DNA of 64,000 nt, taken from contig CM069872.1 in the NCBI GenBank assembly GCA_036172665.1, positions 38,178,101-38,242,100 of the forward strand, given 5' to 3'. The stretch is from Prosopocoilus inquinatus. Its lineage: Eukaryota; Arthropoda; Insecta; Coleoptera; Lucanidae. Under the pieces are notes generated by a model, which worked only from the letters and a program-made list of their open reading frames with translations, was not told the origin of the DNA and did no database searches. This document shows, in pieces, positions 40,173 to 50,312 of this stretch (position 1 is its first letter; each line of letters opens with the position of its first letter). The position numbers and the translations under genes are program-made.

Positions 40173-40899
40173 ATACAGGGTTACAACTAATTAAAGGGCC
40201 ACTATGGGGATCTCGTAAACTATAAGAGATACAAAGATGGTTAAAGTATAGAAAAGTTGCGCTATCTTAAGGTCTAAAGAAATATGCAAAAAAATATTTT
40301 CTACTTTCATTCGTTTTTGAAATATCGTTTTTGAAATTTGACAGTTTCATAGATACAACTGTCAACTGTTTCTTTTCTTATGAACGCTACCTTAGATATT
40401 CAAAGCACGTGATGCAGAAATAATTTTTGAATACGACCATATGAATATTTATGCTTTTGTTTTGAAACAAAATATTAGATTACTAAGAATTTTTGTAAAA
40501 AGTAATTTTTTTAAGTAAAAATGTAAATAAGTACCATAACTGAGTAAGTTTTTTATTTTAATAATAATTATAGTTCTGAATGTTTACACACACCCGCCTA
40601 CTAGTTTTTTTTTTCAAAATCTTTTGTAGTATCTTGATATTTTGTTTTAAAACAAAAGCATAAGTGTATCGTATGGTCGTATCTGTTTTAATAAATAAGG
40701 ATGATATTAGAGATTTTCGAAAATTAGAATTTTCAGTTTTTTTAAGATATTTCAGAAACGAATGAAGGTAGAAAAGATTTTTCTGAATATTTTGATAGGC
40801 TCTAAAATAGCGCAACTTTTTTGTAATTTAACCATCTTTGTATCTCTTATAGTTTACGAAATTCCCATGGTAACCCTTTAATTAGTTGTAACCCTGTAT
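40173..40899. mobile_element. Foldback element with ACAGGGTTACAACTAATT termini
   Basis: The left end ACAGGGTTACAACTAATT is mirrored by AATTAGTTGTAACCCTGT at the right, and the arms (about 40,173-40,480 and 40,590-40,899) stay complementary for roughly 300 bp, including GAGATACAAAGATGGTTAAA and its complement. TA dinucleotides sit at both outer edges, compatible with a Tc1/mariner-type insertion. No transposase frame; the minus frame at 40,558-40,815 is part of the arm. Confidence 0.75.
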
Positions 40900-41735
40900 A
40901 AACCGTTCAGCGGCGACGTTGAAATCTACGCCTTTGCTTTGTTTATCTTTATACTGTTTTTTTACCAGATATCGTAGGAATGTCCGAGCTTTAATGACAC
41001 TGTTTGACGACTGAATAGAAAAAACACTTTCGTGCAATATAAGATTAATTGATCAAATTTGTGTACCTATAAACAGTAATAAACTTTTAATTGCCGATTG
41101 TCTCCTCTCACGTAGAAATTTATTGTTGAAACCGTGGCTGTTACGCAAGATTTAAATAAATTGTGTATTCCGCAATCGTTACGCCAAAATTAATAGTTAC
41201 ATCACTGACCCACACTTAAAATCTCGATTAACTTGAGCGATAAATGCTTCTGCTTACGTAAAGACTGCCATTATCTCTCACACAAGTTCTAAACGGTACA
41301 CTTTGGATAACTTAATCACGTTACCTATGCCATATGAACCAGACAACTTACTTTTGCCCAACCAAAAAAAAGAAATCGTTACTTCCACCCTTCTACCTCT
41401 TCTAATACTTACTTTCTACAAAAATTATTAACATTAGGAGTGGAAGATATAAGGTAAAGAGCAAACGAATTAAGTGAGCGTATTTACATTTATTTTTATA
41501 TTTTATATTTACATGGAGCTGAGTTAAAATCATTAAAATCTATATTCTTTGCAGATCGAGTTTGCGTAGTAGATGGTAAAGGGATTTTCAAAAAATTCAA
41601 TAAATTCTGCCCGCTTTTAGACCAACCAAACAGCCCTGTAGAATGCGTTGTTGGTGCAGATAGGTACATACATGTGAATTTATAACTTCTCAAAAAAGAA
41701 ATAATCATTTTCTTCTCTCCTCCCCCTGCCCCTAG

Positions 41736-44011
41736 GCTGGACTGTTTAAGAAAAATTTGGAAACGCAAAGCAGAATTCTCAACATTCACTCCCGAAGATT
41801 TAGTGACTGCAATCAACACAGGGAACGACCTGCTGGTTACAAACGAGTTACGTTTCCACAAAGAAGGTAAAAGTAACTTCAATCAGTCCTTCAGCAGCAT
41901 TTGATTACAATGGCCACTGCATTGCAGATAACTTCGAATATGAGGTAGTCGCTGTTATAAGAGATTCTTCCGGCATTAAAAGCGTACATGATCTGTCTGA
42001 TAAGAGGTTCTGCCATCCAGGTTTTGGGGATGATACAGATTGGACGCGTGTGCTTGCAAATGTAGGTCTTTCTCGCAATCACCACCAAAAAAAGTCAACG
42101 GTTTTGGTTTCAGTATCTTGAAGCATCCGTCGTTCCTCAAAGTTGCAACTCATTCTTAACCCTCACCGAAAATAGAATAAGCGCATCCTCAAATTTCTTC
42201 CAACAAGCATGTAAGGCTGGGCCATGGGTTCGCGATTCCAACTTGGACAGGGCATTAAGTAAGTAGACCCCACCAAAAGTCTTGCTCCTATTAAATTAAA
42301 TTATCGACACATAGAGAATCAATATCCGAATTTGTGTGAGCTCTGCGACAGTGGAAGATGTAGCGAAAATGATAAATACTGGGGACGTAGGGGTGTTCTC
42401 TATTGCCTCACTGATGGGCTCGGAGACATAAGTTGGGCCCGACTGGATGATGTGCGAAGCCACTTTGGTGTAATTCCCGGTGCGGCTGTTCTCTCACCTG
42501 ATGGTTATAAATTTCTTTGTCGAGATGGAACACTCAAACCTATAAATTCCACAAACCCGTGCGTTTGGGTCGTCAGACCTTGGCCTGTGGTAGCCACAAA
42601 CAGGTAAAATGTTACTCAATAGTCGATGTTGTCTACAATAAAAGTAACATTGGTTCTCTTTTAGAACAAGTGCAGTTGCAATCCAGCAGATAGTTTCTAA
42701 TCTAAGTCACAATGACACCACCTCGTGGCAAAGTGCCTTACTCAATATCTTGGAAACGTTTCATGCTAATATTAAAACCTTGGACAACACCGATGCTATT
42801 AGCAGTTACTTGGAGAAAGCAACCGGGTTTTTGAGTGCGAACAGCTTCACCGGATGTCACCCCCCAAGGACCATAAGAGTCTGCACAACATCCAATGCAG
42901 AAAATGCGAAATGTGGTTGGATGAGGGAAGTGGCAGCCGTGCACGGAATTGAACCCGACATCGACTGCCTCAAAGCAGACAATACAACGCACTGCATGCA
43001 AGCAATTAATGTAAATGCAGCCGATGTAGTCATGGTCAATCCTGATCTTATTCAATTGGCTAAAAGGTAAACTCTTCTTGTACAAGTACTGATTTTATTA
43101 TTAAAAAAAAAACATTTTATTTTTAGTGAATACAACTTGAAAACACTGTTTTATGAAACAGTGAGAGACGAAGACAAGTACATTACATCAATTGTGGTCA
43201 AGACAGATTCCAGTTTTAATAAACTATCTGATCTCGCAGGGGCAAAAGCTTGCTTCCCTTCATACAACGGAATTGGATGGAATTCATTGCTGCACACACT
43301 TAACCGTCAGGGTTTAGTAACTGCCTGTCCTTTAAATAAAACTATGGCAGAGTTCTTCGGTGATAGTTGTGCACCTGGTGCACCCCGAGAGTTTGCAGAA
43401 AACTTATTAAAATTATGCCAGCGCAATAGGTTCGAAAGTGAATACGGAGCAATTAACTGTTTGTTGGATGGTGAAGGTGACGTAGCTTTCCTCTCGAAAA
43501 ATAGCCTACGAAATTATCTGAATGGTAAGTAATTAAAAATGAATTTCAAAAAAATGACACAAAAGAGGGTTTTATAGATTCAACCCGGAATACCAAGCGG
43601 CTGAAAATGTCTGACTTCAAAATAATTTGCGTTGGAGGACGTGAAGATTGTCATTTGAGTTGGTCTCCGATTGGTCAGGCAATGGTATCAAAGAAGAACT
43701 CGGATCTCTGGTTTAACGAGACTCGAGACGTGTTCTTTCAACTTGACTCTCTCTTCGGGCAAGATTTCGACACAACAACTCTTCCATTCACCATGTACGG
43801 TTTATATGATGGCATGCCAAATTTACTATTTCATGATCGCACGGCCAAACTGAGAAGTGTTCCAGTAGTACAAAACACAGATAAAATGCCTAAGCAATAC
43901 GAGGCTCTTTTAAACACAAATATCAAATGTCTTAATTCTTCGTCTTGTAAAACCCTGCCCTCTGTTATAGGATTTTTAATTGTGCTTAGTTTATTAGTAT
44001 TTCAAAACTAA
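41736..44011 (+). CDS. Tsf3: Transferrin-family protein, two lobes, GPI-type tail, iron ligands lost (Tsf3-like)
   Basis: Extracellular membrane-anchored transferrin relative. Exons: 41,736-41,866, 41,898-42,061, 42,114-42,258, 42,315-42,603, 42,665-43,066, 43,127-43,524 and 43,578-44,011. With the signal exon at 31,701 the total is about 678 residues, normal for a bilobal transferrin. Family blocks are clear: LSDKRFCHPG and YCLTDGLGDISWA in lobe 1; RVCTTSNAENAKC, AKACFPSYNGIGWN and NCLLDGEGDVAF in lobe 2. The tail ends in a hydrophobic run after SSSCKT, as in GPI-anchored members. By alignment against the canonical Asp-Tyr-Tyr-His set, lobe 1 has Asn, Glu, Arg, Leu and lobe 2 has Asn, Ile, Glu, Lys; the anion-binding Arg is also replaced. 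Iron binding is therefore unlikely, fitting the insect Tsf3 group. A 31-nt GT-AG segment (41,867-41,897) must be removed to keep frame. AATAAA lies at about 44,069. Confidence 0.85.
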
Positions 44012-44281
44012 TTTAATCTCATAAGACTACTAAATTTTAAGGAATTATTATTTTTCTGTGATATTCAATAAATATTTTGTTACAAAAGTATTTTTATTTT
44101 CCCTTGCACAGTCCAAGAAAATTATTGATCTAGCAAAACTAGACCACCTGCCATCAAACATTTCTTTACACACTACCTATTGATTATTTTAGGGAGTTAT
44201 GGTTTGTTTGTAATGAATGAGTTGGTATAAAATATTTGTGTCATATAAAATTGCCAAAAATAAAGTAGTTTAATTTATGTT

Positions 44282-47200
44282 ATGTCCACTAATAATCAGG
44301 TAATATTAATATTTCCTTAATACAAAAACTGCTAATTTAATTTCTTGAACAGAATGTTACCAGAAAACCTCCGAGAGCAACAAATATTAAGGTTTCAGAA
44401 AAGAGTAAGATTAAAACCGATGATAACAAAAAACCTACAGGTAAAAAGGACCAACCTGAAAAGATTGCTATGCAATCAAAGTTAGAAAAAGAAAAAATTC
44501 TCAAATCGCAAGCTAAATCGAATTTGAACATGAGCAAAACTAAATTGGCAAGTAAATATTTATCGTCACCATCGAGCAGCAGCAGAAGTTCTAAAACCTC
44601 AAGCACAGAATCTACAAAACTGAAGGCAGAAGTTAAAAAATCTAATACATCACAACCAACTGTAATTACTAATAAATTACAAACTAAAAATAAAACAACT
44701 ACAAAAGAGCAATCAATACCAGCAAGCAATCGAGTGAGTTCGACAAAATTTTTTCCTTCAAAACAGATATTTACTGAAGCTATTAAAAATTCTCTCTCCG
44801 AGGAAGCAGCTAAAAAACAGGAAAGAAATGACAAGTCTAAAAACAAGACATCTGATGAGTCAACTAGTAATGAGGCAAATAAAATTAAAGATTTTCCTGC
44901 AAGTAATAAAACTAAAAACACAGAAAAAAGTAACTTACAAGCAGGAAACACAACTAAAAACCGAGAAAGAAATAAAGCACGTGTTTTAAGTCCTAGTGAA
45001 GCAAGTAAAATTAAAGATGAAAGTGATGAAATTAAAAATAAAGAAAAAAGCAACTTGCAAGCAGAAGACACAACTAAAAACCGAGAAAGAAATAAGACAC
45101 GTGTTTTAAGTCCTAGTGAAGTGAAAGTACTCAAACAAGAAGCATCTCTTGACAGTAATTATGATGAAAGGCCGAGGACCGCAACCATAAAAAAATCTGA
45201 ACCGACTCAAGAAACTAATGATAACAGTTATGAAGATGACTTTGACTCGTATGAATCAGACTTCGAAGCGTACTCTTCTTCAGACGTTTCGAGTGCAGCA
45301 CATGATGTATCAAGCGATGAAAGTTCGGCAAATTCTGAATCCATAAAGTCGGTTGATTCGCCCAGGCAAAGCAAATTCACAGAGTCTGAAGAAGACCGTA
45401 AGCTGGATTCAGGTACTTATGACTTACCCGAAAATAAACACAAACAAGTCCTGGATAATATAAAGGAATTCGTTGAGCCTGCGGTGTTGGAACAAAATCG
45501 TAGCAATTTAGCGTCTTTATCGGACGAAGGATTTGAGGAAGGGAAGTCCTTGGAGAGGGCAGTTAGCCAATTCGTAAATTTCGTTGATGCTCAGAAGAAA
45601 CACAATCACTTACGTAGCTTACAAAAGAAGCAGAAACGAGGGGAAGAAATTTTGAGTATGATCAGACTGGACAATCAATCTTCTTTTTTATTCGAGATAC
45701 CAGCGATTCCATACGAAGTGTTCATCCAAAAATATGGAAATAATAACGCGATACAAGTGGCTGTGCAAACCGGTGATGATGTCCTTGCGGAAGAATCTCA
45801 GACTGATCGCATAGATTATTCAAATAAGTGGACGCAGTTTCCTGTAGCATTTAGCAATTATGATCAATCGGACAGTAGATTCATGATTAAATATAAAATG
45901 GAATGCCTAGGTGTCGGAGTTGATTCAACGAATGAAGCAGCACAACATGTAATGCAAGAATATAATAAAATTAAACTAAATGAGTTTCTGTCAGTTGTGG
46001 GTGATGTAGTGATGACATTACTGGAAGAAAAAAATCAAAAAATTTCAAAAGATATTGAAGCAAATTCTGGAATTGTTCCATTCAGTGATGGTTATATACA
46101 ATTCAACACAAATATACAGATGCTACAAGAACATAAAGTAATTTTTATATCGTTTTCTACTTGCGGGGCCAAATTCTTGAGCATTCACACAAACCATAAC
46201 TCAGAAGCCGATTTAAAAACCATCATCTGTGTTTGGAAAATATCAAATCCAAACGAGCCAGAACTGGTTTTGACTGCATATGGTCAAGTTACTTGTTGCT
46301 GTTTTGACGATAACATAAATCTAATTTATGGTGGACTATCGAATGGGTATGTAAATGATATAAACTAACGCAGTTTTCTCGTAGAGTAAAAAGTTGTATT
46401 TCAAGGACCATAGCTGTTTGGGATTTAAGTGAGAAACGCAATTTATCGGAAGAGAATATGAAGAATAGTTTTATGACTAACATCAGTTCCGGTCACACTT
46501 CAATGATTGTTTCCATCGTGTCTGCAGTGGATGAAGAGGATTTGTTAAATAGGAATCGAATTCGTCAAAACTGTAACTCGCAACAGGTTTGCATGATACT
46601 AATATTTTTAATTTGAACATAGATTAAATTATTTCAAATTAATTTATATTTTTCTTGCATAAAACTATAAAGAAAGATATTACTTTGGAAATAGTAAATG
46701 CTTGCATATAACCTTTCTCTACATATTATTCTTCGTAATTATAACCTTGCCAAAATTTGAACTTACCTGAATTCTAGTGGTTATCAGTTCATAGATAAGA
46801 TAAGCGTATCTGAGGATCCCAGCCCCTTAGAGCTGCACAAAAACTTTCTCTAAATACGGCCCTGTCACGCAAAGTTCACTTTGTTGTGGGAAGGTTGTAG
46901 GCGGCAGCACAAGCGCAATTCAAATCAAAATTCTAATCACGTACGAATTGATTCAAATGTAAATTAGTAATTGAAGCAATCTCTTGCCCATTGAAAGTTA
47001 TCAAAATATTTATGAATACAGTTTATCAGACAGTTCTAAAATTCAATTTAAAGTCGATATGTCGTTGTATGTCGGCAGCATTTAACCTGAACGTTGAAGG
47101 AACGCGTCGCGTCGGAAGTATCGAATTTGATTTTTACGAGCAGTCCGACAAATTATACTTACAAATTTTACTTAAATTTAGTAAAATAGGAATTTCTTGG

Positions 47201-48287
47201 TAATTATATAACTTTTTTCTTATTTGAATCAATTTGCAAGCTATTTTAAGAATAGAATTAAAATACACAAATAACTGTAGCCAACTATAAAGTTGCAGAT
47301 GGCGCTCCATGCGCCAATGCCGCCAATGCCAATTCAGAGGGCGCTAGTGCGCAAGTTTAAATTTTTTTAATTCTGTACTGTCACGTTAATTCTTATTTTA
47401 ATTCTTTCATACGTTAATAACATTTGAAAAAATCTTACAGATTTATACGCTAGACGATGATGGTAACCTAATGATATGGAGTGTAATTATACTACAGCAA
47501 TCCCATCGAAAAGCTATATCTTTAGTTTTGAATTCGAAGTTGTCCTTCAGCGAAGAGTATCCCCAACTGACGAACCTGCGTTGCACTCACATGTCCGTAA
47601 ACCTTTTAGACACGAATCACATATTCGTATCAACAAATTACGGCATAATTTTACACTTTATCACAAGCGGAGCGAAGCCAATTCCAAAAAAATATGGAGG
47701 TAATTATTCCTTGGTCATTCCCAGCTCTAAAGCATTAACTAAAAATTTGTAATTTTTAGCTTTACAATCACAGGTGAACTGCATATCACCCTGTCCGTTT
47801 TCTCCGTTTTATTTTTTATCTGGCAGTCAAAACGGAAGTGTCATGCTGTACTCTAGAAACATGGAAAAACCTCTTATGACAATGTCAAATGGAGAAGATT
47901 ATAGGGATTCCGAAATCGAATTCATTGAATGGTCATACAGCAGACCGTGCATTTTCTACACCAAGGACAGCAAAAATAACTTGCATGTGTGGGACCTTAC
48001 AATAAGCGACATATTTCCAACATACACGATACCATTTAAAGAAAAGGTTAACTTCATAAAGTTATCTCCGGTGATCCCTAAAGATAATTCAAACACAAAG
48101 TCATATTTGGTAAGAAAGAATTTTGTTTTTAATTGAAAACTGATCTGAGATTTAATTTTTTTAGATTATCGTCACAAACGATTGCACGATTAAACTTCAC
48201 ATTCTTAACAAAGAACACAGACAGCAAACCCAGATTGAATATGAAGAGAACGTCAAGAAATTCTTAAATTATGTTAATAGATTATGA
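44282..48287 (+). CDS. DYNC2I1: Cytoplasmic dynein-2 intermediate chain 1 (WDR60), 6 exons
   Basis: Intermediate chain of the dynein-2 motor that drives retrograde intraflagellar transport in cilia. Exons: 44,282-44,299, 44,353-46,346, 46,385-46,586, 47,441-47,699, 47,760-48,109 and 48,165-48,287; joined they give 981 residues without a stop. The first six codons (MSTNNQ) form a tiny exon with a GTAATA donor. Residues 1 to about 250 are Lys/Ser-rich and disordered. The acidic YEDDFDSYESDFEAY motif at about residue 300 is characteristic of WDR60, followed by the conserved RGEEILSMIRLD and NKWTQFP blocks. The C-terminal half is a WD40 propeller (TIAVWDLS, DGNLMIWS, FLSGSQNGSVMLYS, NLHVWDLT). 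A 40-residue segment in the disordered part is duplicated. Its presence suggests ciliated sensory cells or sperm as sites of use. Confidence 0.92.
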
Positions 48288-48422
48288 GTTGTTATATTAG
48301 AGCAAAATATTATAAAATTAAGCACACTGGCATGCGTTGTTTTGTGACACCATAACGTTTCAAGGGTGCTGTCAGTTTGACTGTTTTGACATAAATTTCC
48401 TACCAAAATCTGCCTATTTGCA

Positions 48423-48947
48423 ATGGCTCCATTAAAGTTAAATTTTCAAATGCCTTGGTGTCAAAAAACTCGTGAATGTAAAAGGGCTGTTAAAAAAACA
48501 AGGTTTCCAAAAATGTTTCTCCTGAAAGTTTTGTTGAGTTTACATTTACTTCAAGGTAAATCCACGTACAAATGCGGAATACCTGCCAAAGCTATAGCTG
48601 CTCATATGAAAGAGTGTTTTCAGACAGATGGTGATGTGTACAATCAAGTACTGTGTGCGTTAAGACAGTGCCAACGTTATGGGTATGTGATAAAAATGAA
48701 CAATTTCAAATACATACTGATAGGCCCGGCAGCAAGTATTCAAACAGTTTCTTGCAGCCCTAAGGATATGTGCAAGAAAATTTTGAGAGTGCATAAAGTA
48801 TTTTCTTATAACTGGAAATACAATGATAAATCTAACAAGTGCACCAAAGTTACTCACAGATCATCAAGTTTAATGTCTGACATTATTTGCTGTCTGCGCA
48901 GGATTATGTGTATGCCCTGTATCTTGAAGGACCTTATTTGTAAATGA
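48423..48947 (+). CDS. Small basic protein with linker-histone-like winged-helix pattern, copy 1
   Basis: Intronless gene of 174 codons starting only 135 nt after the WDR60 stop. The protein is rich in Lys, Arg and Cys. Residues about 30-100 follow the pattern of an H15-type winged helix: a hydrophobic first helix (FLLKVLLSLHLL), a second (IPAKAIAAHMKE), a third (VYNQVLCALRQCQRYGYV) and a closing strand (FKYILIGP). The remainder is a Cys/Lys-rich tail. It begins MAPLK, and its neighbour at 49,179 begins MAPRK with a similar layout, so the two look like tandem paralogues. A role in chromatin, perhaps in sperm where such fast-evolving histone-like genes occur, is inference; no specific family is claimed. 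Alternative: an unrelated insect-specific domain of similar shape. Confidence 0.6.
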   Translation: MAPLKLNFQMPWCQKTRECKRAVKKTRFPKMFLLKVLLSLHLLQGKSTYKCGIPAKAIAAHMKECFQTDGDVYNQVLCALRQCQRYGYVIKMNNFKYILIGPAASIQTVSCSPKDMCKKILRVHKVFSYNWKYNDKSNKCTKVTHRSSSLMSDIICCLRRIMCMPCILKDLICK

Positions 48948-49178
48948 CTATGCAATAGAAATTACAAGCAATATTTTAAACGAGGCCGTATTAAGAAATT
49001 TGCAAGACAAAAACTGTTGTGTACTTATTATGATATAAATGTATTGTACAAAAGGAATATTATATTTTGTCGAGTTTTAATTTCAAAGTTGGCTAACTTC
49101 AAACAAACCTATTACTTTTTGCCCTGAACACATTAAATTTTTAATCTTCTGTCACTTATAAAACTATTCATTCATAGT

Positions 49179-49787
49179 ATGGCTCCAAGAAAATCAGACG
49201 AAAACTTTACTATCAATGGAAAATCATCGTATCGTAAATCCAGAAAACCGACACACAAGAAATGCAGCAAAAAAGCAAATGCACCACCATCGAGCACAGT
49301 CTGGGAAAACATAGTGCTCCATTACCTATCGAAACTAAAGAACGCCATTCGATTTCCAAGTTTACAGAACACCTCAACTCAAAAGAAACATGTGAGGAAC
49401 AGTTCAACCAGCGAAGCCACGGGACAGGGCGCCAATGAAGTGTCAGTAAGCAAGCTGCGAATGGCACAGAAAAAGGCATGGGATATAGTGACAGATGCTT
49501 TGGAATATGGACGTTCCAGGGGAATAATTTCCACCAGAGGTAAATATTTCTGGCTGAGGCGCCAGAATGTCGATCCAAAAGTGAAATCGTGTAAAAACTG
49601 TAAGGCGTGTCGGAAACTTGGTATTCAAAAATTGTGTGAGAGGAGAAACAACCTGAGACAAAAAAACAATCAACTTAGAGAGATCATGAAGAGAACCTGC
49701 AACAAGAAATGGAAGACAAATTCGGAAACGTCACTTGGTAGTTATAGGTCTTATTCAGATATTAATAACTATGAATATCAACACTGA
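49179..49787 (+). CDS. Small basic protein with linker-histone-like pattern, copy 2
   Basis: Intronless gene of 202 codons, 231 nt after copy 1 and in the same orientation. The N-terminal 40 residues are Lys/Arg/Ser-rich. A first helix (VWENIVLHYLSKLK) is separated by a Ser/Thr-rich linker from a second unit, KKAWDIVTDALEYGRSRGII followed by KYFWLRR, matching the closing helix-turn-strand of copy 1 (ALRQCQRYGYV, then FKYILIGP). A CKNCKACRKLGIQKLCERR stretch is Cys/Arg-rich and could bind metal or form disulphides. AATAAA at about 49,811 is a likely poly(A) signal. Function is not known; a DNA-packaging protein is the best guess from composition and fold pattern. Confidence 0.6.
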   Translation: MAPRKSDENFTINGKSSYRKSRKPTHKKCSKKANAPPSSTVWENIVLHYLSKLKNAIRFPSLQNTSTQKKHVRNSSTSEATGQGANEVSVSKLRMAQKKAWDIVTDALEYGRSRGIISTRGKYFWLRRQNVDPKVKSCKNCKACRKLGIQKLCERRNNLRQKNNQLREIMKRTCNKKWKTNSETSLGSYRSYSDINNYEYQH

Positions 49788-49894
49788 TTAAATTCTTGTA
49801 TAAATTTAGGAATAAACGCATTTACCTCATTGGTTTTCAAGAACGAATTGAATTAATTTAATTAATTAGAAGAGATTACGACTTCTATTAAAAG

Positions 49895-50180
49895 TAATAA
49901 TAATTATTAACAATACATCGTCACACATCGTTATTTTATTATTGTTAATAATAAAATAATAAATATTAATTGGTGACATCTCTTGATGATTGAATGAACT
50001 AATAAAATCAGAAACGTGGAACAGAGAAAGAATAAATAAATTGAGTAATCAGGATTTCTTGTAAACTCTACGAATTATCCATAAAATTAATAATAAACCA
50101 CCGACAGTATAATATTATAATTTATAATACAAAATATTATCAAGGTTGGTATCAATTTTACCAACCTTGAATATTATTTT
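49895..50180. repeat. Two hairpins in the promoter-proximal region of FBXW4
   Basis: An AT-only hairpin (ATTTTATTATT, GTT loop, AATAATAAAAT) lies at about 49,934-49,960, and a GC-containing hairpin with a perfect 11-bp stem (CAAGGTTGGTA at 50,141-50,151, complement at 50,159-50,169) lies 144 nt upstream of the FBXW4 start. Either may be a small MITE remnant or a structural element of the leader. Confidence 0.55.
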
Positions 50181-50312
50181 CTGCGATGACGATGACATCT
50201 GCAGGTGAAGATATTCAATTAGTGGGGCCAAATTTGTAGTTAGGTTATGTTTAACCCATGTTACGTCAAAAATGAAGTTTTTTGATGATTTTACGCATTA
50301 CCTTTAAAGAAT

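Larger units (their letters stand above)
31775..41735. other. Ten-kilobase repeat-bearing interval (proposed transferrin intron 1)
   Basis: No gene found on either strand. It holds a palindromic MITE at 32,606-32,692, duplicated segments at 34.4-35.25 kb, two PIF/Harbinger-type MITEs (37,072-37,202 and 37,756-37,879) and a large foldback (40,173-40,899). Isolated TACAGGGTG-type ends lie at 32,886, 34,269 (complement) and 36,100. The rest is AT-rich, with homopolymer runs and TTTA microsatellites near 35,010. Confidence 0.45.

Noticed and set aside
42738..43085. 115-codon minus frame in the transferrin region
   Set aside because: Antisense to transferrin exon 5, which has clear homology in the plus direction.
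44337..45134. 265-codon minus-strand open frame
   Set aside because: It lies antisense to the second exon of WDR60; its Leu/Ser/Phe-rich composition is the complement of a Lys/Glu/Ser-rich coding region.
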